Shown: one piece after another, positions 1-7,789 of the stretch
Numbering within the stretch: the first letter of the stretch is position 1
Layout: every line of letters begins with the position of its first letter
Source of the DNA: Bacteroides oleiciplenus YIT 12058
Lineage (GTDB): Bacteria; Bacteroidota; Bacteroidia; Bacteroidales; Bacteroidaceae
DNA length: 64,000 nucleotides
Assembly: GCF_000315485.1 (NCBI RefSeq)
Contig: NZ_JH992944.1
Span: 354,896-418,895, forward strand
Direction of reading: 5' to 3'
Notes under the pieces: model-generated
The model's input: only the letters and a program-made list of their open reading frames with translations
Told to the model about the DNA's origin: nothing
The model's database searches: none
Program-made: the position numbers and the translations under genes

Positions 1-7
1 GGGGGGA

Positions 8-113
8 GGTGGTAGGTGAAACAATAAAATACCTATAAATCACAAGGCTAAGGAATTCTTTCTCACCTACCACCCCGCCCTAAAGGGCACCCCTCCTCCA
101 ACTGGAGGAGGGG
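8..113. repeat. Cluster of intergenic inverted repeats
   Basis: Three inverted repeats lie together. A 12-bp pair (GGTGGTAGGTGA at 8-19, its complement at 63-74) encloses AT-rich DNA. It is followed by a small GCCC/GGGC hairpin (77-88) and a perfect 10-bp hairpin (90-99 with 104-113). No reading frame is evident. The layout suggests a dispersed intergenic repeat, possibly MITE-like, but the window edge truncates the context. Confidence 0.5.
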
Positions 114-227
114 AGTTAAGATAGTCCGCCTAATTAATTGAGATACTCAGTAAATCATCATTTCATTCAAAACCGCTACAAACATGAAGTAATCAGACAA
201 CAAATCTAATTTCTTCCCCCTTTTACA

Positions 228-256
228 TTGCCGCTTCATTTTTTATCGTACCTTTG
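228..256 (+). promoter_or_regulatory. Bacteroides-type promoter
   Basis: A TTG at 228-230 and an exact TAnnTTTG element (TACCTTTG, 249-256) are spaced as expected for the Bacteroides primary sigma factor. Transcription should start near 262, ahead of the structured segment that follows. Confidence 0.6.
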
Positions 257-262
257 TGATGT

Positions 263-450
263 CGAATATTTTTTTACCATGCAGCAGGGAAACCTGCCAA
301 GAAACCGTGGCGGGCATTTTTATGCCCGTTCGCGACACTCCTATATGGCGGTCCCTGCACCCCCATGGGGAGTGTTAATGCACCTCCAACAGCTGCGTGG
401 TAGATGTTCGACAATGGGACAGGCGGGGATTGCCTCTTTTTTCTTTTTCT
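263..450 (+). ncRNA. Candidate structured RNA or leader ending in a terminator-like hairpin
   Basis: A strong promoter match lies just upstream. The segment contains a 5-bp hairpin capped by a GAAA tetraloop (284-297), a 7-bp hairpin (311-317 with 322-328), a 7-bp long-range stem (335-341 with 369-375), and a short AGGC/GCCT hairpin (421-424 with 432-435) followed by a T-rich run. This looks like an RNA with a GNRA loop and a Rho-independent end, either a stand-alone small RNA or an attenuating leader for the gene at 500. A 98-codon frame crosses it, but its composition looks like structured RNA read by chance. I cannot name the RNA family. Confidence 0.5.
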
Positions 451-499
451 TCTCCTCTCCCATAAATCGAATTATTCACCTTTTAAAACTTAATGATTT

Positions 500-988
500 A
501 TGGAAAACAACACTCAAATGGTAGCCGTTCAGGAATTACCCAATGCCGCAATGCACCCACGCACAGACTTCCCATCAGAAGACGCAATGAAATTGTATTA
601 TTTGCAATTAGCCAACATCATGAATGTAAATTATGCAGACGGGAATTCAGAATACCTGAGTATGAAATGCCTATATCGTAAACTAAGACAATTCATCCAT
701 ACTCTGCAACTAATAGGTACACACGAATGGGGACAGGGCATTGCCGAAATACAAAACGCCAGTGGAGCCTACATGATGCAAAATAACACTCCTCCCAAAA
801 TCCTTCTGCAAAATAACCGGGAAATCGGTCTGCATCTGCAATTCGTGATGCAACTAGCAGGAAACGTGGGTTTTCTGAAGCAATTGGAAGGTATCTTACA
901 CTATCACTTCCAAAACATAGAAACTCTATTAAGAAGTCTGAAAGAAGAAGTTGACCATAATGACGCACTTACTTCGTATATAAAATAG
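500..988 (+). CDS. Hypothetical protein, 162 aa
   Basis: I do not recognise this protein. It is soluble, without a signal peptide or membrane segment, and is predicted to be largely helical, with a polar N-terminal tail of about 25 residues. The central and C-terminal parts hold amphipathic helices (for example KLRQFIHTLQLIG and GLHLQFVMQLAGN). The start at 500 has little Shine-Dalgarno, as is usual in this group. It sits directly behind the terminator-like end of the candidate RNA, so it may be expressed by read-through or attenuation. A good terminator follows the stop. Confidence 0.7.
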   Translation: MENNTQMVAVQELPNAAMHPRTDFPSEDAMKLYYLQLANIMNVNYADGNSEYLSMKCLYRKLRQFIHTLQLIGTHEWGQGIAEIQNASGAYMMQNNTPPKILLQNNREIGLHLQFVMQLAGNVGFLKQLEGILHYHFQNIETLLRSLKEEVDHNDALTSYIK

Positions 989-1011
989 ACCTTAATCCTC
1001 TCTGACAAATA

Positions 1012-1057
1012 AAAAAGGAACGTTGACTCTTCATATTTGAGATGCGTTCCTTTTTCT
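1012..1057 (+). terminator. Rho-independent terminator
   Basis: An 11-bp stem (1012-1022 with 1045-1055) with A-run and T-run flanks lies 24 nt after the stop of the 162-aa gene. Confidence 0.75.
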
Positions 1058-1171
1058 ATTATTCATCACAAGGTAAAGAAAATCATCACCTTACAGAGTA
1101 CTAAACAAGGTAATAACAAAAGATACACATCAACCAATAATATTATGTACAAACAAAAATCAACCAAATTA

Positions 1172-1202
1172 TTTGCTATTTCAAAATAAAGCACTACTTT
1201 TG
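1172..1202 (+). promoter_or_regulatory. Orphan tRNA-Pro promoter
   Basis: TTTG at 1172-1175 and TACTTTTG at 1195-1202 are well spaced. The promoter appears intact, although it now drives only a truncated tRNA that runs into the element. Confidence 0.6.
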
Positions 1203-1213
1203 CATCCGCAATT

Positions 1214-1252
1214 CGGGATGTAGCTCAGCCCGGTAGAGTACGCGTCTGGGGG
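1214..1252 (+). pseudogene. Truncated tRNA-Pro(GGG), 5' half only
   Basis: The sequence equals the first 39 nt of the intact tRNA-Pro at 7833, through the anticodon GGG. It then switches to unrelated AT-rich DNA. There is no T arm or 3' acceptor strand, so it cannot make a tRNA. Confidence 0.9.
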
Positions 1253-1298
1253 TATTGAATAAGATAACCGATAATAATTTTATAGAACAATATAAATC

Positions 1299-1333
1299 AA
1301 GGAGTTAAGTTATTACTTAGCTCCTTATTTTTT
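1299..1333 (+). terminator. Terminator inside the left end of the element
   Basis: A 12-bp stem (1299-1310 with 1315-1326, one wobble) is followed by a T-run. It lies about 47 nt inside the element and would stop transcripts from the orphan tRNA promoter, giving an RNA of about 125 nt. Confidence 0.65.
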
Positions 1334-1460
1334 ACCTGCGAATATCCTACGAATAAGGTTTTCGGGAAACTTGGCTTAATTAATCCTATTATTGCGGTCT
1401 GTTAGGTGTAGTTTGCATTGTTGCATTGAAGAGTTTACAGGTGCGCTTTGTGTATCCACT

Positions 1461-1781
1461 TTAAAATACGGCTGCTATCTTCTTTATATTATTCAACTTT
1501 TCAAGCAAAGAATTATTCTTTCGTGCCACTTGTATATTATAGTCTGTTTGCATTCTTACCAGCAAATCGGCATTGATACCTAAAGCCGCCTCTAAGAGCA
1601 AAGCAAACTCAGTGGTTATTGGTCGTTTTGCATTTAACGTCTCATTTAAAGCGGAATAAGACAAACCAAACTTCTTTGCAAAGTCCTTTTGTTTTATGCC
1701 TCTGCATTCCAATTCTTCCTTAACCAGTTCTCCCGGATGGTAGGGACGGAATGATTGTAAATTGTTCGCTGTTATACTCAT
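1461..1781 (-). CDS. higA: HigA-type antitoxin, XRE-family
   Basis: A 106-aa protein with an XRE-like helix-turn-helix at roughly residues 15-70 (HPGELVKEELECRGIKQKDF, then FGLSYSALNETLNAKRP). This is the layout of HigA antitoxins, which bind the toxin and repress their own operon. Its start lies 5 nt after the stop of the toxin gene, in the toxin-first order typical of higBA. It lies at the left end of the integrative element, where such a pair would favour retention. Family assignment is firm; activity is inferred. Confidence 0.85.
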   Translation of the reverse strand: MSITANNLQSFRPYHPGELVKEELECRGIKQKDFAKKFGLSYSALNETLNAKRPITTEFALLLEAALGINADLLVRMQTDYNIQVARKNNSLLEKLNNIKKIAAVF

Positions 1782-1786
1782 AGTTC

Positions 1787-2107
1787 CTATTTATAATGAT
1801 TCGTAATATCTACCAAAGAACATATTTCTACAACTGTTTGATTGCCTGCATTGGTAATTTCCCGAAATTCCAACCTATATTGGTCATTGATACGCAAAGA
1901 GGAAATCCCTTTTTTATCACCTTTCAACTTTTCATAGTTCAAAGCTCTATATTGATATAAATCTTCCATTCGGGAAGCATTCAATAGAGCCTTAACACAC
2001 TTCAAATAGCCATTGATAATTTGAGGCTGAAATCGATGTTTCTTATCATCGGTCTTTCCTTTTTCGTAAAGTTCTACCAAATACTCTTTTTCAAATTCTA
2101 CATTCAT
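1787..2107 (-). CDS. higB: HigB-type toxin, RelE/ParE-like
   Basis: A plausible start at 2107 gives 106 aa beginning MNVEFEKEYL. A longer frame to 2254 is open, but its extra N-terminus is not toxin-like and would include the promoter. The C-terminal half has the RelE/HigB pattern (LRINDQYRLEFRE, then EICSLVDITNHY), expected to cleave mRNA on the ribosome. It is paired with the downstream HigA gene and has its own promoter. Confidence 0.85.
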   Translation of the reverse strand: MNVEFEKEYLVELYEKGKTDDKKHRFQPQIINGYLKCVKALLNASRMEDLYQYRALNYEKLKGDKKGISSLRINDQYRLEFREITNAGNQTVVEICSLVDITNHYK

Positions 2108-2127
2108 GCATTTGTTCTTTGATAATA

Positions 2128-2158
2128 CAAAGGTAACATATAATTGTAAAATTCGCAA
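2128..2158 (-). promoter_or_regulatory. Promoter of higBA
   Basis: On the minus strand TACCTTTG (2135-2128) lies about 20 nt downstream of a TTG (2158-2156). It is 20 nt upstream of the chosen higB start, which supports that shorter start. Confidence 0.6.
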
Positions 2159-2310
2159 TATTAGTGAATTATTTCTTATCAATGCACTAAGGGGCATTAA
2201 TTCTTTTACTCTTCTATTAGGAACAAACCCATTATAACAAACAGGGTAGGACAACTATTGCCCTACCCCTATCTTAAACGCTCCGTTAGAAGCCTCATTA
2301 TTACCAATTG

Positions 2311-3405
2311 CTATTTGTATATAGAATAAACCTCAACAGGTTCGTGCACTTTAAGAACACCTGTCCCCACTCTTTTATAGCTCAAATAAACAAGTCTGTT
2401 ATCCAGTGTTTCCCAGTACAAAGAATATTGCCCTATTTTAGTTATACTTGCTTCTATCACCTTTTTCATGTCCTCGATAGGAGTAAATTGATTAGGTGCA
2501 GCATAACTTACCTTGGCATTTTCAAAATAAGAAAATCCATGCTTATCGTATATAACCTTACCACGATGCTCCTTTATATTTAGCTCGGGATGAAATGTCA
2601 TACTAAAAAACACTTTACCGTTAATCACCTTTGCTGTCTTCCCCTCCATACTTGACGGTTTATAGTCTATTTTACCATGTAACTGTTCATTTTGTAGCTC
2701 ATCGTTCAAAACAGCTTCATCTTTTTGAATAACCACGACCTGTTTATTGGTATCAATAACAGCAACATAAGTATGAAAAGAGTAAGGCTCTAAATTAAAT
2801 GATTTAACCTCCCCATCATTGTCGAAGAACTCTTTAACGACTTGTTGTTTTAGACTGTCTTGTAGGTGAGCGACAGCATACGGATAAAGTTCTTCGAGTT
2901 TATTTCGGGCTGCATTTTCTAAATCTTGTTTAGCAACCTTTTCTTCTATCCTTTTACGTCTTTCGGGGATATCTTTTATTGGATAGACAGACAAACTCCC
3001 CGAGCCACTTATATGTACCTCAATTAATTTATCCTCTTCAAACGTTTCATTTTGTACCTGCCCATAGTTATTGAGAAAACGACTTAGCTTTGTAGAACTC
3101 ATTACAACAGCCTCCGTCATGTTTCCGATTTCAAAGCCTGTATAAACATATCTTCCATCATCCATGCCTTTATAACTGAGGCTTAACGAATATTTTACAT
3201 AGCCATATCTAAACTCTATTCCATAGGAGTTTTTCTTTTCCGAATAACTAATTTCAAGTGTATTACCACCGTATATCGGTTTACCCGTATAAGGATTAGA
3301 GCACAGATAATCGGGGTATTCAAATGCCTTAACAGAAGTGGATTTTTGAGCATAAGCAGAAAGAACCATTATTACACTCATCAGAAACAGCAAAGTCCTT
3401 TTCAT
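2311..3405 (-). CDS. Secreted hypothetical protein, 364 aa
   Basis: A clear signal peptide (MKRTLLFLMSVIMVLSAYAQ) directs it out of the cytoplasm; with no lipobox cysteine it is probably periplasmic or secreted. The mature part alternates predicted beta-strands with a charged helical stretch near residues 155-195 (ERRKRIEEKVAKQDLENA). I recognise no domain. It is the only apparent cargo gene of the integrative element besides higBA. The start is supported by the signal peptide at the very N-terminus. Confidence 0.75.
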   Translation of the reverse strand: MKRTLLFLMSVIMVLSAYAQKSTSVKAFEYPDYLCSNPYTGKPIYGGNTLEISYSEKKNSYGIEFRYGYVKYSLSLSYKGMDDGRYVYTGFEIGNMTEAVVMSSTKLSRFLNNYGQVQNETFEEDKLIEVHISGSGSLSVYPIKDIPERRKRIEEKVAKQDLENAARNKLEELYPYAVAHLQDSLKQQVVKEFFDNDGEVKSFNLEPYSFHTYVAVIDTNKQVVVIQKDEAVLNDELQNEQLHGKIDYKPSSMEGKTAKVINGKVFFSMTFHPELNIKEHRGKVIYDKHGFSYFENAKVSYAAPNQFTPIEDMKKVIEASITKIGQYSLYWETLDNRLVYLSYKRVGTGVLKVHEPVEVYSIYK

Positions 3406-3483
3406 AATACTGTGATTTGCTCCCCACAGCCTCGATAGGAAAGGTTTATATAAAAAGATAGCGTGAGGCTGTTAGAATTATCT

Positions 3484-3630
3484 GTTTTAGAGGCTCTGGT
3501 AAACCCGTGGTACAAGATAAAACGACACCCCACGCCAAGCCATATATATCACTGATATATACAAGATTAGCATGAACGTTTGTATCGTCTATCCCCGTAC
3601 CACATGAAATTTTACCAGAATTTCTAAAAC
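3484..3630. repeat. Large imperfect inverted repeat, about 147 nt
   Basis: Outer arms 3484-3503 and 3611-3630 match at 17 of 20 positions. Inner arms include GTGGTAC (3507-3513) with its complement (3597-3603). A palindromic TATATATCACTGATATATA-like core sits near 3543-3561. All pairs share a centre near 3555, so a single strand would fold into one long hairpin, as in single-strand origins. Confidence 0.55.
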
Positions 3631-3980
3631 GGGATAAAGCTAAACGCTTCCTTTAATTAATATGTCACTGACAAGTCTTTAACCTGTTAGCGGGACAAAT
3701 ATAGCTAAATTCCAGCGTTCTACAAACGTTTTTCGGGTGTCATGGAACAAATTTACTCAATTATTGATAGTGCACAAGATTTTATAGGAGGAAGTCCGAT
3801 GAGGCTGTTGCATTTCAGGATGTCTAATCTTTTATGGATGCCTCGAAATAACCTCATCACTATATCCACACTCCAACTATACCTTACTATTCCATTATAT
3901 TTCATCTGTTTTTTGGTGATATACGATATTTTCACTCCCCATATTGCAAGACCTCTATAATGCTATACACTATTATCACA

Positions 3981-4017
3981 TAGGCTCATCACTATGTAGT
4001 GAAGATAGACGAGCCCT
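3981..4017. repeat. Imperfect hairpin
   Basis: Arms 3981-3990 and 4007-4017 pair with one mismatch and one bulge, around an inner CACT/AGTG palindrome (3990-4001). Confidence 0.45.
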
Positions 4018-4196
4018 AAATCCTCTTTGATTATGACCTGCATTATTTCTATCGACTGTACCTTAACAGCTTCATCACGTTAAGAAATCACACGACCTCG
4101 TATTAGAGCGTATAAGCCATTATTGTATTCCGCCGAATACTTTTATTGTGTTTGATAAGTTTTTGGCTATGCGCCACCAATAGAGGATAAATAAAC

Positions 4197-4288
4197 AAAA
4201 TTCGACCTGATTAGATAATTAAAAGGATAGGGACAAACGTCGAAGACGGTTGGCATCTGTGCTTTTAATTATTGTCAGGTCGAATTTT
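4197..4288. repeat. Two-step inverted repeat at the 3' end of rep, candidate origin or terminator
   Basis: A perfect 14-bp stem (4197-4210 with 4275-4288) is stacked on a perfect 11-bp stem (4215-4225 with 4262-4272). The 36-nt loop holds a CGTC-GAA-GACG mini-hairpin (4238-4248). It begins 12 nt after the rep stop codon. It has no long T-run, so an origin is at least as likely as a terminator. Confidence 0.55.
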
Positions 4289-4299
4289 ATCAGACGTTC

Positions 4300-5202
4300 T
4301 CAATATACCTCAGTACATTCTATCATCTTTAAATCAATTTCTTTAACCAAGTCTTCCGGCTCTGAACCATATTCTTTCAACAGTTTTACAGCCTCTCTTT
4401 TCACCCTTGCTGTATTCCTATCTCCTTTTTCTCCACATGCTTCAATCAGTTTAGGAATGTTCTGCCTCCGGCTCATCTCTTTTAAACACCATAGCAACAG
4501 ACCTTTTACTGTCATTTCAAACTTCGGTTTCATAACACCAGTCTTTATAATAGCTTCATACTTGAAGAACCACTCCGCAACCAGTTCACAACATACATCG
4601 CTCGTTTCTCCATATAGTTCCTTAGCTTTTATCTTACGTCCAAAATAATGCGTCAGCCAGTCACGATAAAATCGTATTTCGTACCTCATAATGTTTGTAC
4701 GTAGGAGTTCATCGGTCAGATACGGGTCATTATGTTTTTCAGCCTCAGCTATTTTATCGTAAATACATAGTTTACACCAGTTTTGCTCATAATAAAGAGT
4801 ACCACGACGAATAACCCTGTCGTACTTACTCAATATACCAAAGGAAGGATAATAACTTCGTGGTTCATTGTCCACCTCAATATTTGCAGCAATGTCAATA
4901 CGTGTTACGACAGCCTCCTGCAATGGCAAACCCAGTTCACGGCTGAGCTGGTCAATGATTAAACCAGGCTCAGAACGTGAAAGAGTAACCAAATTACTAC
5001 CATAGTAGTATTTAGGAAGACTGCCCTCAATACGAACAAAGGTGGGCTCAACATAGACCCTAAGATTTTTATAAGTGCCCATGATACGATACTCATTACT
5101 TTTTTTGAGGTCGACATTGATTTGAGAACCTACCATAGCCATTAGGTCAACATGACCTTTAATAGCCTTTGATTGGAGTGTTAGACAAAGTGTGTCAATC
5201 AT
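4300..5202 (-). CDS. Replication initiation protein, phage/plasmid gene II/X family
   Basis: A 300-aa protein starting MIDTL, as many members of the gene II/X replication family do. Supporting segments are VTRIDIAANIEV (about 99-110), GTLYYEQ and LCIYDK (134-150), and RYEIRFYRD (173-181), matching the R-x-D-x-A and R-Y-E-hydrophobic signatures of rolling-circle initiators. Such proteins nick one strand at an origin and start displacement replication. The C-terminal third is helical and basic. It overlaps the upstream HTH gene by 8 nt and sits beside the hairpin-rich region. Exact subfamily is uncertain. Confidence 0.7.
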   Translation of the reverse strand: MIDTLCLTLQSKAIKGHVDLMAMVGSQINVDLKKSNEYRIMGTYKNLRVYVEPTFVRIEGSLPKYYYGSNLVTLSRSEPGLIIDQLSRELGLPLQEAVVTRIDIAANIEVDNEPRSYYPSFGILSKYDRVIRRGTLYYEQNWCKLCIYDKIAEAEKHNDPYLTDELLRTNIMRYEIRFYRDWLTHYFGRKIKAKELYGETSDVCCELVAEWFFKYEAIIKTGVMKPKFEMTVKGLLLWCLKEMSRRQNIPKLIEACGEKGDRNTARVKREAVKLLKEYGSEPEDLVKEIDLKMIECTEVY

Positions 5203-6022
5203 GTTTTTTGAACTTTTTTGGGTTATTATACAAAGTAGAAGACTTGGCAGCCAACTCGGTTTCCATTCGTTTTATAAATTCGTCCTTGGTTTCCTGCTTT
5301 CGGGCTGTCAGCCATTTTACGATTTCATCACGCTTAAATACAAGTTTACGTCCATTGGTACCGGAACGATGACAGGGTATCTCACGGGTGCGAGTCCACT
5401 TATAAATAGTGTCTTTCGCATAGTTTGTCAGCTCACAACAAAGTTCAATGCCAAACACTTCGGGATAATCTTCTATCCGTTTTGGTGGTCTATTGGCAGT
5501 CTGCTGTTCGTTTTCAACCGTAGTCGGCACTACTCCCAACATACTACAAATAACTTCCCGTAATGACCTTATTTGAGCCAAAGCGTAATACTCCCATTGC
5601 ATCCTTAGAAACTCCATATCGTGGAACAGCCATGCACTTTCTATTGCATCACGATGATATTCATTGATAAAACCATGCTTTGCTATTGCTTCATATAGGA
5701 AGTCTGCAACCAAACCTATTTTACCCTCTTTATGCAAATACTCTTCCTCATTATAGACCTCTTCCAAGTCTCTGTTATCCATATTTAGTTTACCTTGACG
5801 GGCAGCAACTAATTTTTCTTCATAGGTAGAAATAAAATAGTTATCCCGCCATTGGTTTATAGCGTCATCGACTTCATTTAAAGCCTGTTGCAGCTTTGCT
5901 TTATTGCCTTTTGTCAGTCTCTTTATATAGGTGCGCAGCCATTCTTTATGCGCAGTACGGGCTTCCCCTTTGAGCGATTTGTCTATCAAACCGCCCAAAG
6001 GCATATTAGTTGTCATATACAT
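5195..6022 (-). CDS. HTH DNA-binding protein, excisionase-like C-terminus
   Basis: A 275-aa protein with a long helical N-terminal region of unknown function (about 1-185). The C-terminal winged-helix/MerR-like domain (about 190-240) shows the excisionase/HTH_17 pattern: LTNYAKDTIYKWTRTREIP followed by KLVFKRDEIVKWL. It could direct excision, activate rep, or bind the origin. It is wedged between integrase (2-nt gap) and rep (8-nt overlap), so the three are almost certainly co-transcribed. MTTNMPLGG a few codons in is an alternative start. Confidence 0.7.
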   Translation of the reverse strand: MYMTTNMPLGGLIDKSLKGEARTAHKEWLRTYIKRLTKGNKAKLQQALNEVDDAINQWRDNYFISTYEEKLVAARQGKLNMDNRDLEEVYNEEEYLHKEGKIGLVADFLYEAIAKHGFINEYHRDAIESAWLFHDMEFLRMQWEYYALAQIRSLREVICSMLGVVPTTVENEQQTANRPPKRIEDYPEVFGIELCCELTNYAKDTIYKWTRTREIPCHRSGTNGRKLVFKRDEIVKWLTARKQETKDEFIKRMETELAAKSSTLYNNPKKFKKHD

Positions 6023-6024
6023 AA

Positions 6025-7278
6025 TTACAGGATTTTAGCGACTCTATCTAATACACTTGTTGAAAAACTATCAAGATATACGTTTGTCGTTGTCAGATTA
6101 CGATGCCCCAACGCTTGGCTGATAATCTCACGGGGCACTTCATTACCTTGCAAGGTCATAGCCATCGTATGCCGGCTGACATAGGTAGTAAGGTTCATAC
6201 GAATATGAAGTAACTTTCCCAATTGCTTTAAACCGTCATTAATACGTTTATAGCGGGAACGGATATGGTCATACAACTGCTCGCCCTCATAATCCCTTGT
6301 AACTATTGGCAGCAAATAGCCGCCTACTAAAATCGTATTTACTTTAAACCACTCCAACTGTTCCTTTATAGCTGGTGTTACAGGTATTTTTATAGGTTTG
6401 GCATCTTTGGCATTCTGCGTTTTTTGTCTCTTATAAATGATATGTTCCCCTGTTTCCAACATTTCAATATTAGAGTTTTTCAACATTGCCTCATCCACGA
6501 AACTCATACCGAAACAATAATAGGAAAATAAAAACAGCCTACGGGAAAGTTCCAAAGTCGGGTTCTGCTGAGGCGAGTTTTTTATCAGCTCCAAATCTTG
6601 AGGTAACAAATACCTCTTTGCTGTTTCTTCTGCAAGCCTGTTGATTTCAAAACCACCTTTGCCAAACGGATAGGTGCTTGATGAGGCTTCACGTTCCTTT
6701 ATTGCCTTGTTAATGACTGCCCTCAATGTTTTTAGGTAGTATTTACGGGTGTTTCCACAACATCCGTCTTTTTCCATTTCCAAGTTGAACCAGCTAATGT
6801 ACTTTACATCCAATTCAGAGAACAGACGCTCTTTTATTTTAGCGTCATATTTACCTAACATATGCAAGGTGCGTTCATAGACCTTACCATTCCCGATATG
6901 TTTGGTAGCCTTTAAGTTTTCGACCTGTTTTATAAAATAGTCGTAAACTTTTCCTTGCTTTGACATACCAAGAAACTCCTCCTCGAACTGGTTAAGCGTC
7001 CAGTCCACCCGTTCCTCTGTAAACTTTCGCAGGATTGCGTCTTTTCGGACTTCGTAATGATTTAGCAGCGCATTGTAATTTTCGTGGTTAGGGTTAACAC
7101 GCTTGTCACTTTTAAATCGGGACGCTTCCTCGTTCCACTGCCCCTCCACTGCGGACAACTGCAAATCGATGTACTTAGTTTTATTACCCTTTGCTACTCT
7201 TAAACAAACGGGGCAGCTCCCGTCTTTTCTAATGTTGCTCTTAAAGAGCGTGATTTTCATCTTTGCCATGGTTTTCAT
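6025..7278 (-). CDS. Tyrosine recombinase / integrase of the element
   Basis: A 417-aa Bacteroidales-type site-specific recombinase with an Arm-DNA-binding N-terminus (about 5-95), a core-binding SAM-like domain (about 100-215) and a catalytic domain. Visible catalytic residues are Arg369 (VSRHTMAMTL), His392 (ALGHRNLTTT) and the nucleophile Tyr401 (NVYLDSF). The first catalytic arginine is not seen: the expected site reads YCFGMSFVDEAML, with Phe256 where many relatives have Arg. It lies near the right attachment site, as is usual, and heads an int-HTH-rep operon. Confidence 0.9.
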   Translation of the reverse strand: MKTMAKMKITLFKSNIRKDGSCPVCLRVAKGNKTKYIDLQLSAVEGQWNEEASRFKSDKRVNPNHENYNALLNHYEVRKDAILRKFTEERVDWTLNQFEEEFLGMSKQGKVYDYFIKQVENLKATKHIGNGKVYERTLHMLGKYDAKIKERLFSELDVKYISWFNLEMEKDGCCGNTRKYYLKTLRAVINKAIKEREASSSTYPFGKGGFEINRLAEETAKRYLLPQDLELIKNSPQQNPTLELSRRLFLFSYYCFGMSFVDEAMLKNSNIEMLETGEHIIYKRQKTQNAKDAKPIKIPVTPAIKEQLEWFKVNTILVGGYLLPIVTRDYEGEQLYDHIRSRYKRINDGLKQLGKLLHIRMNLTTYVSRHTMAMTLQGNEVPREIISQALGHRNLTTTNVYLDSFSTSVLDRVAKIL

Positions 7279-7401
7279 TTTTTAGTTATATGGCCGACGA
7301 AATTATTTTAGCTTCATACAGTGAATGAATGTATTTTTTAGTTTTGTCAATACACCGAGCATTACCGGATGAAGGTTAGAACCCACTCCCTGAGTTCAAT
7401 G

Positions 7402-7409
7402 CAAAGATA
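7402..7409 (-). promoter_or_regulatory. -7 element of the int-HTH-rep operon
   Basis: The minus strand reads TATCTTTG, an exact TAnnTTTG, about 125 nt upstream of the integrase start. The -33 region is AT-rich without a clean TTG. Confidence 0.45.
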
Positions 7410-7549
7410 GATAATTTCGATGATTAAAACTACATCATTGCAAGGGCTCAACAAGGAAGGTCACTTAAAACATTGCGAAATTGGGACAGACTTTAACTTA
7501 GATTAACCTTGCAAACTACTTGCATTTCACCTTTTTCGTCCTTTATTGC

Positions 7550-7581
7550 GATTACGGTTCGATTAAGGTTTGATTAAGGTT
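7550..7581. repeat. Three 11-bp tandem repeats, candidate recombinase or Xis arm sites
   Basis: GATTACGGTT (7550), GATTAAGGTT (7561) and GATTAAGGTT (7572) repeat at exactly 11 bp, one helical turn. A related GATTAACCTT lies at 7501-7510. Position between integrase and its attachment site fits arm-type binding sites or an operator. Confidence 0.5.
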
Positions 7582-7789
7582 TTGGAATGAATTAATGCTG
7601 TTTACCACTACCGGAAAGCCCATTTTGCATACCTCTGCATAGATGTGGGATGCAAGATTACTTAAAAGAAAGACTTTTTTATATTTAGAATAGCAGTCTA
7701 ACAACTAATTTTACACCTTTACAAGTCGCTAATAATAAATGAAATACGCCAGAATAGATAATTTGGGTACAACAAAAAACAGGCTATTT

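Larger units (their letters stand above)
1171..1252 (+). repeat. Left direct repeat of the element: orphan tRNA-Pro promoter and 5' half
   Basis: These 82 bp match 7790-7871 with three mismatches (1182, 1198, 1205); 1206-1252 is identical. The repeat holds TTTG (1172-1175), TACTTTTG (1195-1202) and tRNA positions 1-38 (1214-1252). Identity stops inside the anticodon loop. I infer this is the original chromosomal 5' half, cut off by integration. Confidence 0.85.
3406..4299. other. Non-coding, hairpin-rich region downstream of rep
   Basis: Nearly 900 nt without a convincing gene; the short frames here have no homology-like features. It contains three large inverted repeats (3484-3630, 3981-4017, 4197-4288). 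In a small element whose adjacent gene encodes a rolling-circle Rep, this is where double- and single-strand origins would be expected. Confidence 0.5.
7279..7789. other. Non-coding right end of the element
   Basis: About 510 nt with no convincing gene. It holds the promoter of the int operon (7402-7409) and a group of GATTAAGGTT-type repeats (7501-7581), and is the likely regulatory and attachment-site arm region. Confidence 0.5.

Noticed and set aside
228..524. 98-codon plus-strand frame
   Set aside because: It crosses a promoter, several stems and a T-rich terminator-like end, and has a poly-Phe tail from that T-run. A structured RNA explains it better.
1787..2254. 155-aa version of the HigB toxin
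   Set aside because: The extra N-terminus covers the promoter and is not toxin-like; the start at 2107 fits the family length.
3742..3960. 72-codon frame in the hairpin-rich region, with a 60-codon frame opposite
   Set aside because: Neither has a promoter, recognisable domain or neighbour support; both lie in DNA better explained as an origin region.
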